From NCBI GenBank assembly GCA_963811055.1, contig CAWEPQ010000014.1, positions 124,001 to 188,000 on the forward strand: 64,000 nucleotides of DNA, in the 5' to 3' direction. The stretch comes from JACVRW01 sp963811055 (GTDB taxonomy: Bacteria; Actinomycetota; Thermoleophilia; Solirubrobacterales; Thermoleophilaceae). Of this stretch, positions 16,863 to 26,109 are shown one piece after another. Position 1 is the stretch's first letter; each line of letters starts with the position of its first letter. Below the pieces are notes generated by a model. That model did not search any database. It was not told where the DNA came from and was given only the letters and a program-made list of their open reading frames with translations. The translations under genes were made by a program, and so were the position numbers.

Positions 16863-17697
16863 GACGATCGTGTTCCACAAGGGCCACGGACTGCCCTACT
16901 CGAAGGGCCTGATGGCGCAGAGCCTGTCCGCGATCGGCCTCCTGCCGGAGCGATCGTTCGAGCTCGCGCGCGACGTCGAGCGTGTGCTGGGGGAGCGCGG
17001 GCTCACCGAGATGGACGTGGAGGCGCTGCGGGGGGTGACCGAGGAGGTGCTGCTGGCCGAGGAGGGGGAGCCGGCGGTGCGCCGCTTCCGGGCCTGGAGC
17101 CGGCTGGGCCGGCTCGAGCGCCCGCTCGTGGTGCTGCTCGGCGGCACCACCGGGGTGGGCAAGTCCACCCTCGCCACCATGCTCGCCGCCCGGCTCGGGA
17201 TCAACCGCGTGATCGCCACGGACGTGATCAGGCAGGTGCTGCGCGCCTTCTTCACCGCCGAGGCGATGCCGTCCGTGCACCACTCGGCGTTCGCCGCCGG
17301 CGGGCTGGAGGGGTATGCCGACCAGGCGGGCCACGTGGCCATCGCCACGGAGGCGATGGTGGAGCGCGCCGCCAACGAGGCCAAGCCGATGGTGCTCGAG
17401 GGTGTGCACGTGCTCCCGGGCGCCCTCGGCGAGGACATCCGCAAGCGCTGCGTGCTCGTGGAGGCGATCCTCGTGGTGGAGGACGCCGAGCTGCATCGCG
17501 GCCATTTCTCCCACCGCCCGGGCACCCGTCCCTCGGAGCGCTACCTCGCCGCCTTCTACGAGATCCGGCGGCTCCAGGACCACCTCGCCGAGCGCGCCCG
17601 GGCGCAGAACGTGGCCGTGATCGACAACGCCAGCGTGGACACGGCGCTGGGCCTCCTGATGCAGCTGGTCCTGGACGCGGTGGAGGACGCGACCTGA
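16855..17697 (+). CDS. 2-phosphoglycerate kinase
   Basis: 280 residues, ATG start overlapping the previous gene by 8 bases. It phosphorylates 2-phosphoglycerate to 2,3-diphosphoglycerate, the precursor of cyclic 2,3-DPG. The N-terminus (HKGHGLPYSKGLMAQSLSAI) is the ATP-cone-like domain found in archaeal 2-phosphoglycerate kinases. The kinase domain begins with Walker A LLGGTTGVGKSTLATMLAAR near residue 94, followed by NRVIATDVIRQVLRAFF, a substrate-region HHSAFAAGGLEGYADQA, and VLEGVHVLPG. The length fits the family (about 280-300). It is the last gene of the coupled run from glpD; the next gene starts 36 bases later. Confidence 0.87.
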   Translation: MAETIVFHKGHGLPYSKGLMAQSLSAIGLLPERSFELARDVERVLGERGLTEMDVEALRGVTEEVLLAEEGEPAVRRFRAWSRLGRLERPLVVLLGGTTGVGKSTLATMLAARLGINRVIATDVIRQVLRAFFTAEAMPSVHHSAFAAGGLEGYADQAGHVAIATEAMVERAANEAKPMVLEGVHVLPGALGEDIRKRCVLVEAILVVEDAELHRGHFSHRPGTRPSERYLAAFYEIRRLQDHLAERARAQNVAVIDNASVDTALGLLMQLVLDAVEDAT

Positions 17698-17733
17698 GCA
17701 TCGCCCGCCACGGTGAGTAGGGTTTCTAACTTC

Positions 17734-18918
17734 GTGCCCGTTCTACAACGCAAGGAACTAGAGAAGAGCCCGCTCGCCGATCTTCACGCGATCGCGTCCG
17801 AGCTGGGCCTCGAGGGCTTCCGCGGCATGCGGAAGGCCGACCTCGTGGAGGCCATCCTGCGCGGCCAGGGCGGAAACGGCGCGGACGCGCCGGACGACGC
17901 CGACGAGCACGAGCCCGACGAGGTTCCCGAGGCTGAGGCGCTCGAGACCCCCTCGGACGACGAGGACGTCCAGCCCAGGTACGAGGACGAGGAGTCCGAC
18001 GAGGACGAGGACGAGGACTTCGAGGAGGACGCTCCGCCGCCGGTGGAGGAGGAGCCCGAGGTGCAGCCGGAGCCGGTCGCCGAAGAAAAACTCGTGACCG
18101 GCGTGCTCGACGTGCTTCCCAACGGGAGCGCCTTCCTGCGCTCGGATCCCGCGCAGCACTCGCGCGACGACGTGTACGTATCGCCCGCCCAGATCCGCCG
18201 CTGCGAGCTGCGCTCCGGCGACGAGGTCAGCGGCCCGGTGCGCCCGGCACGGCGCAACGAGCGCCACCCGTCGCTCGTGCACGTGGAGAGCGTCAACGGC
18301 GCCGACGCGGAGCCGGTCGCGCAGCGCGCCTGGTTCAACGACCTCACGCCGGTCTTCCCGTCGGAGCGCCTGACGGCGCCCGGCGCGCTCGAGGCGATCC
18401 CGTACGGGCTCGGCTCGCGGGTTGCGATCGCCGGCGCCCCCGGCTCCGGTGCCACCACCCTCCTGCGCGTGATCGTGTCCACGCTCGCCGAGAAGCACCC
18501 GGATCTGAATGTTCAGGTGGCCCTCGTCAGCGTCCGGCCCGAGGAAGTGGCCGAATGGAACGCCATCGCCGGGCAGAGCGTGGGCGGCAGCTTCGACCGG
18601 CCGCCCGAGCCGCAGGCCCAGGCCGCCGAGCTCGCGGTCGAGCGCGCCAAGCGCGCCGTCGAGCAGGGCGCCAACGCCGTGGTGGTCGTGGACTCGCTCG
18701 ACTCTCTTCCCAGCGGCGCGCGGCGGCGCGTGTTCGGCGCCGGGCGCAAGCTCGAGGAGGGCGGATCGCTCACCGTCTTCGCCGTGACCGGCGAGGACTC
18801 CGACGCCCTCCGCTGGGCCACCACTCGGATCGTGCTGGAGCCGGCCGGTCCCGGCTCACGCGAGCCCAAGGTGGCCGACGCGCAGAGCGGGACTCTGCGC
18901 GCCGACAACCTCAAGTAG
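17734..18918 (+). CDS. Rho-like protein with degenerate P-loop and acidic insert
   Basis: About 394 residues. The start is placed at the GTG at 17734 because MPVLQRKELEKSPLADLHAI fits the Rho N-terminal domain; a GTG at 17713 is in frame. Order: Rho N-terminal helix bundle (to about residue 45), a long Asp/Glu/Pro-rich region (residues 50-125), a cold-shock-like RNA-binding domain (VTGVLDVLPNGSAFLRSD; DVYVSPAQIRRCELRSGDEV), then a RecA-type core. The P-loop reads GAPGSGATTLL, so the ATP-binding Lys is Ala; the Walker-B-like strand is VVVVDSLDSLPSGARR, and GAGRKLEEGGSLTVFAV matches Rho. Canonical Rho hydrolyses ATP to terminate transcription; this copy probably cannot. It may be a paralogue that binds RNA or modulates Rho. 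It ends tail to tail with the next gene. Confidence 0.8.
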   Translation: MPVLQRKELEKSPLADLHAIASELGLEGFRGMRKADLVEAILRGQGGNGADAPDDADEHEPDEVPEAEALETPSDDEDVQPRYEDEESDEDEDEDFEEDAPPPVEEEPEVQPEPVAEEKLVTGVLDVLPNGSAFLRSDPAQHSRDDVYVSPAQIRRCELRSGDEVSGPVRPARRNERHPSLVHVESVNGADAEPVAQRAWFNDLTPVFPSERLTAPGALEAIPYGLGSRVAIAGAPGSGATTLLRVIVSTLAEKHPDLNVQVALVSVRPEEVAEWNAIAGQSVGGSFDRPPEPQAQAAELAVERAKRAVEQGANAVVVVDSLDSLPSGARRRVFGAGRKLEEGGSLTVFAVTGEDSDALRWATTRIVLEPAGPGSREPKVADAQSGTLRADNLK

Positions 18919-20292
18919 TTACTTCACTACCAGCGTTTCAGCCATCGTCGTTGGATGGACGAGGCAGACCAGCTTGTAGGTGCCCTTCACCTTCGGCGTG
19001 ACGGTGTAGGTGCCGCGCTCGGTGCCCCAGTACACGGATGAGAATCCGCGCGGGCCGTTGGCGACCGTGACGGAGTGCGGCTTCGAGCCGGAGAACCGCC
19101 AGGTCACAGGCTGGCCGACCTTCGACGTGATCCTTCCGGGCCGGAAGAAGTCGTCGCCCACGGTCAGCGCGTTCCCGTCGAACTTCGCGAAGGCCCCGAC
19201 CGGCTTGGCCAGCTGCGGCACCTCGAGCTCGTAGTTCGGCGTGCGGTCGAAACGCTTGGGCCTGTTGATCTCGACGATGTCCTTGGGCATCTTGCCGCAC
19301 TGCTTCACCGAGTCGTCCTTCACGAACCAGGTGGCCCAGAAGCCCATCGAGGCCACGTGCAGGTTGTGGTTCTCGTGCACGGCCGTGCGTCGCAACACCT
19401 CGCCCTGCTTGATCGGGATGCCCCTGTAGCTCGCGTACGCGCCCGTGCCGATCGGACCCGGCTCGTGCAGGATCGGCCGGATCGTGTTGTAGACGTGGTT
19501 GGCGGGGGCGTGGTAGACGGGCGCCTTGAACAGGCGGCGCTTGCACGTGAGGCTCTGCAGCGTGTGGTACTTCGCGCCGCCGTGCTGGTGCGAGGACGCC
19601 ATCAGCATCCGGCCGTTGAACGGCGCGACCCAGTCGCTCTGATCCACGAAGTTCGAGCCCTTCTTGCCGCCGCCGGGCACGTCGTAGGACATGCCGTTCG
19701 AGAGCTGGGAGCACTTGCCGATCACGAGCGGCTGCACCGAGGTGCGCTTCTCGGTCGTGTAGTAGACCCGCGTGCGGACGTAGAACGACTTCGGCTTCTT
19801 GTAGTGGTTCATCACCATCGCGGTGAGGCTCCACCCGGGGGCCTTGCCGTCGCGGTTCTCGTTACGGATGCCGTACTTGGCGCGGAAGGCCGGGTTGGTG
19901 CCGAGCAGCGGGCCGCCGGTCGGGTGCTCCTCGCCGCGTCCACCGATGAAGCCGGCGCCGCTCCAGCAGCCGCCGGGCGCCTCGTCCACGCGACCCTGCG
20001 CGAAGTAGAGGAAGTGGTGGACCATCATCTTGGCGATCGGCAGCGGCTTGGCCTTGGGGTTCTTGCTGTCGACCAGGGCCTGCTCCGCGAAGCCGGTGAT
20101 GTATCCGGGCACGGCCGGCGCCTGCTTGCCGTCCGGCTGCAGATTCACGTGATGGGAGTCGTGCACGTACGGCAGCGACTTGATCTTCGGCGAGTAGAAC
20201 GTGAGCAGCTTGTCCTTCGCGCTCGCCGCCGGCGTGAACACCGTCGCGCACGCCACCAAGGCCCCAAGGCCGATCAGCAGACTCCGCTTCAC
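18919..20292 (-). CDS. Secreted SURNod19-type protein with C-terminal cupredoxin domain
   Basis: 457 residues. The GTG at 20292 is chosen because GGAGG (20302-20306) lies 9 bases upstream; an in-frame GTG at 20301 touches that same sequence and would have no room. Signal peptide MKRSLLIGLGALVACATVF, cleavage near ASA-KDK. The main domain resembles the stress-up-regulated Nod19 family, whose fold relates to copper type II monooxygenases; His-rich motifs MMVHHFLYF, MASSHQHGGAKYH and VHENHNLHV are candidate metal sites. The last 100 residues form a plastocyanin-like domain: GSKPHSVTVANG, then CLVHPTTMAE, giving the His, Cys, His, Met ligands of a type I copper site. Probably an extracellular copper oxidoreductase; substrate unknown. 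Own promoter region with a palindromic operator lies upstream. Confidence 0.8.
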   Translation of the reverse strand: MKRSLLIGLGALVACATVFTPAASAKDKLLTFYSPKIKSLPYVHDSHHVNLQPDGKQAPAVPGYITGFAEQALVDSKNPKAKPLPIAKMMVHHFLYFAQGRVDEAPGGCWSGAGFIGGRGEEHPTGGPLLGTNPAFRAKYGIRNENRDGKAPGWSLTAMVMNHYKKPKSFYVRTRVYYTTEKRTSVQPLVIGKCSQLSNGMSYDVPGGGKKGSNFVDQSDWVAPFNGRMLMASSHQHGGAKYHTLQSLTCKRRLFKAPVYHAPANHVYNTIRPILHEPGPIGTGAYASYRGIPIKQGEVLRRTAVHENHNLHVASMGFWATWFVKDDSVKQCGKMPKDIVEINRPKRFDRTPNYELEVPQLAKPVGAFAKFDGNALTVGDDFFRPGRITSKVGQPVTWRFSGSKPHSVTVANGPRGFSSVYWGTERGTYTVTPKVKGTYKLVCLVHPTTMAETLVVK

Positions 20293-20331
20293 TCTCTCCA
20301 CCCTCCGTCGAACTCGCTGAACGCGCAGTTA

Positions 20332-20350
20332 GTTGCAGCGCGACTGCAAC
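20332..20350. promoter_or_regulatory. Palindromic operator candidate in the promoter of the SURNod19/cupredoxin gene
   Basis: GTTGCAG-N5-CTGCAAC is a perfect 7-5-7 inverted repeat. On the minus strand it lies just after a promoter-like TTGACG and ATAGGC pair with 17-base spacing (about 20360-20382), so it would straddle or follow the start of transcription of the gene at 18919-20292. This is where a repressor would sit. The regulator is unknown; a related GTTGCA/TGCAAC palindrome lies 580 bases away. Confidence 0.55.
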
Positions 20351-20382
20351 AAAGCCTATGACCCGAGGGGGACGAGCGTCAA

Positions 20383-20844
20383 CTAGCGCCGGTAGGCGAC
20401 CCGGCGCCACGAGGGCTCCGGCGAGAGCTCGATGAGCTCGAAGTTGCGGTCCGGCTGGGCGTAGCCGAAGGAGTGGTCGGTGTCGTTGAAGACCACCTCG
20501 AGCTCGCCCTCGAGCACGCGCTGGTCGAGCCAGGCGCCACGGAACACGAGCCGGCGGATCCAGTGCACGAGCGAGCGCTCGGAGGGTCCGTGCAGGTCGC
20601 CCCAGCAGAGGTTGATGTGGTCCCCGAGCTCGGAGTGCGGCTCGTGCACCTCGCCGTTCACCGCAAGGTTCACGAGGTCCTCGCGCTCGTCGAGCCCGAG
20701 CGGTCCGTCCACGAAGCCGAGCTTTGTGGCAGCCTGCTCCACGCGCTCCGTGAAATCACGCTCGTTGAACGTGAAGCGAAGCTCTCCGTACTCGAGCACG
20801 TAGTCGGAGCCGGACTCGTAATTTCCGCGGCGGGTTGTGTCCAT
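20383..20844 (-). CDS. Hypothetical protein
   Basis: 153 residues from the ATG at 20844 (MDTTRRGNYESGSDYVLEYG); two further in-frame ATG codons at 20883 and 20886 would add about 14 residues. I do not recognise the family. It is soluble, acidic and rich in aromatic residues, without signal peptide or membrane segment; visible blocks are LRFTFNERDFTERVEQAATK, LVNLAVNGEVHEPHSELGDH and SLVHWIRRLVFRGAWLDQRV. The sequence is well behaved and coding-like. It precedes the copper-protein gene on the same strand but an 80-base gap with its own promoter separates them. It is divergent from the response regulator, sharing a 126-base region that holds two inverted repeats. Confidence 0.7.
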   Translation of the reverse strand: MDTTRRGNYESGSDYVLEYGELRFTFNERDFTERVEQAATKLGFVDGPLGLDEREDLVNLAVNGEVHEPHSELGDHINLCWGDLHGPSERSLVHWIRRLVFRGAWLDQRVLEGELEVVFNDTDHSFGYAQPDRNFELIELSPEPSWRRVAYRR

Positions 20845-20914
20845 ATTCAGTGGGGCCCCGTGGGGCCGGGCAGGCGTCGCCATCATAGGTCCGATTCCTT
20901 CTCCGGGCCTGCAT

Positions 20915-20930
20915 TGCAACCGGGGTTGCA
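20915..20930. promoter_or_regulatory. Inverted repeat between divergent genes
   Basis: TGCAACC-GG-GGTTGCA is a perfect 7-2-7 inverted repeat in the 126-base region between the hypothetical gene (minus) and the response regulator (plus). A second palindrome, TCAAG-ACCG-CTTGA, follows at 20951-20964, immediately before the GTG start at 20971. Both are candidates for autoregulation by the response regulator or another factor. The TGCAAC half-site is also found, in the opposite arrangement, at 20332-20350. Confidence 0.5.
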
Positions 20931-20970
20931 GCGCGGGGGTGAGTTTTCGCTCAAGACCGCTTGACCTGGG

Positions 20971-21678
20971 GTGCACGCCGCCCGCTCGATACTGCTCGCC
21001 GAGGACGACGAGGCCACGCGGCGCTTCCTCGCCGACAACCTGGCGGCAGACGGCTTCACGGTCTTCGCGGCGGCCGGTGCTGACGAAGCGCTGCGAGCCA
21101 TCGAGACGCGCGCACCCAGCCTCCTGTTGCTCGACCTGACGCTCGAGAACGGCAGCGGCCTCGAGCTCCTTGACCGCGTGCGCGGCGCGGACGGCCTGAC
21201 CACGCGGGTGGACTCGCAGCTGCCGGTGATCGTCCTGACCGGCCGCGCCGGGGACTCCGACCGCGTGCGCAGCTTCGCCCGCGGGGCCGACGACCACGTG
21301 TGCAAGCCCTTTCTCTATCCGGAGCTGGTGGCCAGGGTGCACGCGCTGTTGCGGCGCGCCGAGGGCCGCGGGCGGCGGGGGGTGTTGAGGGTGGGCGAGC
21401 TCACCGTCGATCCGGTCACGCGCGCCGTCACCCTCGGCGGCGAGCGCGTGGACCTCGCGGCCAAGGAGTTCGCGCTTCTGCGGGCGCTGGCCGAGGAACC
21501 CACTCGCGTCTACGGGAAGCACGAGCTGCTGCGCGACGTCTGGGGATATCGCTCGATGGGCAACACGCGCACTCTCGACGCGCACGCGTGCCGGCTGCGC
21601 AAGAAGCTGCGCGGCTCGTCGCGCAGCTGGGTGCTGAACGTGCGCGGCGTGGGCTACCGGCTGACGGACGCGCTGTGA
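20971..21678 (+). CDS. OmpR/PhoB-family response regulator
   Basis: 235 residues, GTG start. The receiver domain has the acidic pair EDD at 11-13, the phospho-acceptor Asp55 in LLLLDLTLENGSG, the Thr in VIVLTGRAG and the Lys in HVCKPFLYPELVARVHALLR. An insertion (ADGLTTRVDSQLP) lengthens the loop after the acceptor Asp. The C-terminal winged helix is canonical: LTVDPVTRAVTLGGERVDLA, FALLRALAEEPTRVYGKHEL, ending VLNVRGVGYRLTDAL. It should bind DNA when phosphorylated. It overlaps the histidine kinase gene (GTGA), which is its likely partner, and cpaB follows, hinting at control of pilus or surface functions. Confidence 0.92.
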   Translation: MHAARSILLAEDDEATRRFLADNLAADGFTVFAAAGADEALRAIETRAPSLLLLDLTLENGSGLELLDRVRGADGLTTRVDSQLPVIVLTGRAGDSDRVRSFARGADDHVCKPFLYPELVARVHALLRRAEGRGRRGVLRVGELTVDPVTRAVTLGGERVDLAAKEFALLRALAEEPTRVYGKHELLRDVWGYRSMGNTRTLDAHACRLRKKLRGSSRSWVLNVRGVGYRLTDAL

Positions 21679-22337
21679 CTGGCGCGGGCGCCCCGCTGCT
21701 CGCGCTCGCGGCGCTGGTCCTGGCGATCGCGCGCGTCCAGCGCCTGCGTCGGCGCCTCGAGCGGGTCGCGTGCGCGGAGCACGAGCTGCGTGGCGCCGCC
21801 ACCGCTCTTGCGCTCGTCTGCCAGAGCTGGCGCCGCGGCGACGGCTCGGGTCCACCGGTAGACGGGGTCGAGGTCCAGCTCGACCGGCTCGGTGCCGGGC
21901 TCGCCGACCTGGACGCTGCTCGCGCAGGCCGGCGCGCACCGGCCGGCCGGGTGTCCGTGGACCTTGGGCGCTTCATCGACGGGTCGCTTGCACCCTGGCG
22001 CTCCTCCATCGACGCCGCTGGTCCGGTCATGCCAGAGGTCGAGCTGAGCGCCGACCGCGGGCGCCTGGCCCAGGCACTCGGCAACCTGCTCGCGAACGCA
22101 GCCGAGCACGGGAGCGGGCGCGCCGAGCTGCGCACCCGCGCCATTGCCTCCGGGGTGCGGCTGGAGCTGCGCAACCTGCGCGGCCCGGCACGCGCGCCGG
22201 AGCCCGGCCGCGGACGCGGCCTCGCGATCGCCGAGGAGGCCACCCACGAGCTCGGCGGGCGGCTCGACGTGCGCATGGAGGGCGACCACGTGGTGGCCGC
22301 CCTCGACCTCCCCACCGACGCGCCGCGCGCTGCGTGA
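21675..22337 (+). CDS. Short histidine kinase
   Basis: 220 residues, GTG start overlapping the response regulator stop. One N-terminal membrane helix (residues about 6-19, APLLALAALVLAIARVQ) leads straight into the dimerisation helices with the phospho-acceptor His36 in ACAEHELRGAATAL. The ATPase domain has the N box LGNLLANAAEHGSG near residue 135 and a compact G box GRGRGLAIAEEATHELGGRL. There is no periplasmic or PAS sensor domain, so the signal must be read through the membrane helix or through partners. The F box between the ATP lid motifs is reduced. Both the H and N boxes look functional. Confidence 0.85.
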   Translation: MTGAGAPLLALAALVLAIARVQRLRRRLERVACAEHELRGAATALALVCQSWRRGDGSGPPVDGVEVQLDRLGAGLADLDAARAGRRAPAGRVSVDLGRFIDGSLAPWRSSIDAAGPVMPEVELSADRGRLAQALGNLLANAAEHGSGRAELRTRAIASGVRLELRNLRGPARAPEPGRGRGLAIAEEATHELGGRLDVRMEGDHVVAALDLPTDAPRAA

Positions 22338-23026
22338 GCACCCGCCGGCGCGGGTTCCTGCTGCTGTCGCTGGCGCTCGCCTGTGGGGGCCTGGCCGCGT
22401 CGCGTGTCCGCGACATCGAGCGCGACGTGGAGGCGCGCGTGGGCGCGCCTCTGCCCGTGGTGGTGGCCACGCGCGACCTCGAGCCCGACACGGCCATACC
22501 CCGAGGCGCGCTCGCGGTCGTGCGAGTGCCCGCTCGCTACGTGCCGCCGGACGCGCTGGCGGCGGTCGGCGAGGCCGCCGGCGCTCGGCCGGCCACGGCC
22601 CTGCCGCGCGGGAGCTATCTCACGGCCAGCCGCCTGCGCGGCGCTCGCTCCGGCCGGCGCCCGGGGACGCTCGGCCCGGGGGAGCGGGCGGTCGACGTGG
22701 CGGTGGCCGGCGGGAGCGGCCTGGCCGCCGTCCCCGCGGGCACGCGCGTGGACGTGCTGGTGTCGAGCGAGCCCGGCGCCGGGAGCGGACGCACCGTGCT
22801 CGCGCTGGAGGGGGTGGAGCTGCTCGCCAGCGGGCCGCCCGAGGGCGGCGCCGATGAGGGCGCCGCCGCGGCGGCCACGGCGCGGGCCACGCTGCGCGTG
22901 ACGGTACGCCAGGCCGTGTACCTGGCGGCGGCCGAGAACTACGGCCGCGAGGTGCGCCTGCTGGTGCGGCCGGCGGGCGACCGGGGGAGGGCGGGCGCGA
23001 CCGCGGTGGGTGCCGGTGACCTGTGA
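22334..23026 (+). CDS. cpaB: CpaB/RcpC-like SAF-domain protein
   Basis: 230 residues, GTG start overlapping the kinase stop. CpaB proteins belong to tad/Flp pilus assembly systems and sit in the periplasm or cell wall attached to the membrane. An N-terminal membrane anchor (GFLLLSLALACGGLAASRVR) is followed by an SAF domain: VVVATRDLEPDTAIPRGALA, VRVPARYVPPDAL, and PRGSYLTASRL. The C-terminal part (ERAVDVAVAGGSGLAAVPAG; RVDVLVSSEPGAGSGRTVLA; LRVTVRQAVYLAAAENYGRE) matches the CpaB C-terminal domain. The tadA/B/C genes lie 10 kb away, so the pilus genes are dispersed. Confidence 0.83.
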   Translation: MSTRRRGFLLLSLALACGGLAASRVRDIERDVEARVGAPLPVVVATRDLEPDTAIPRGALAVVRVPARYVPPDALAAVGEAAGARPATALPRGSYLTASRLRGARSGRRPGTLGPGERAVDVAVAGGSGLAAVPAGTRVDVLVSSEPGAGSGRTVLALEGVELLASGPPEGGADEGAAAAATARATLRVTVRQAVYLAAAENYGREVRLLVRPAGDRGRAGATAVGAGDL

Positions 23027-23032
23027 GCGCCG

Positions 23033-23728
23033 CTAGGCGGGCGCTTCGAGCACGTCCACGCCGCCGTCCGGGCGCCCGAGCAGCGCGCGCTCGGCCATGC
23101 CCAGGAACAGGCCGTGCTCCACCACGCCGGGCAGGCACTCGATGCGCACAGCCAGGTGCCCGGGGTCCACGGCGCTCGGTATCGGGCAGTCGAGGATCAG
23201 GTGGCCCTCGTCTGTCAGGTAGGGCTGGTCCTCGACCAGGCGCAGCTCGGGGTCCGGCAGGAGCTCCGCCAGGCGGCGCCGGGTGTCGGGCCAGCCGAAG
23301 CGCACCACCTCCACAGGGAGCCGCGTGCGCTCGCCGAGCCGCTCGACCAGCTTGGGCGTCTCGGCCACGACCACGAACCGGCTCGCGGCCGAGATCACGA
23401 TCTTCTCGCGCAGGAGCGCCCCGCCGCCGCCCTTGATCAGCCCGAGGCGGGGGTCCACCTCGTCCGCGCCGTCGAGAGCCAGGTCGAGCGGCGCTCGCCC
23501 GTCCAGCTCCACGATCTCGATGCCGGCCGCCACCGCAAGCTCGCCTGTGCGCTCGGAGGCCACGGCCGCGCGCACGCCGTCGCGCTCGGCGAGGAGCTCG
23601 ATCACGGCCCACACCGCCCGGCCCGATCCGAGGCCGATCGTCATGCCCGGCTCCACGAGCGCCGCCGCCGCCTCGGCGGCCGCCCGGCGGGCTCGCAACT
23701 CGCCTTCGGCGCTCACGGCGGGCAGCAT
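23033..23728 (-). CDS. rpiA: Ribose-5-phosphate isomerase A
   Basis: 231 residues from the ATG at 23728; an in-frame GTG at 23764 adds 12 residues that are not typical of the family. It interconverts ribose 5-phosphate and ribulose 5-phosphate in the pentose phosphate pathway. Conserved motifs: GMTIGLGSGRAVWAVIELLA near residue 28 (phosphate loop), DLALDGADEVD near 85 (catalytic Asp pair), KGGGGALLREKIV near 99 (catalytic Glu/Lys), and PVEVVRFGWPDTRRRL. It is convergent with cpaB and divergent from lon. Confidence 0.93.
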   Translation of the reverse strand: MLPAVSAEGELRARRAAAEAAAALVEPGMTIGLGSGRAVWAVIELLAERDGVRAAVASERTGELAVAAGIEIVELDGRAPLDLALDGADEVDPRLGLIKGGGGALLREKIVISAASRFVVVAETPKLVERLGERTRLPVEVVRFGWPDTRRRLAELLPDPELRLVEDQPYLTDEGHLILDCPIPSAVDPGHLAVRIECLPGVVEHGLFLGMAERALLGRPDGGVDVLEAPA

Positions 23729-23772
23729 CGCACCCGGCGCGGTCGCGGTCGATCTCCCGTCCACCTGCCCGC

Positions 23773-23793
23773 TAGACTCTTACGAAACGTAAG
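23773..23793. promoter_or_regulatory. Candidate lon promoter element with palindromic operator
   Basis: A -10-like TAGACT (23773-23778) is followed at once by CTTACG-AAA-CGTAAG (23779-23793), a perfect 6-3-6 inverted repeat at the expected transcription start. It does not match the HspR (HAIR) or CIRCE consensus. A repressor here could control lon. Confidence 0.45.
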
Positions 23794-23826
23794 TGAGCTT
23801 CTGCTGAGCAGGATGGAGAAAATCTG

Positions 23827-26109
<2,283 letters not shown>

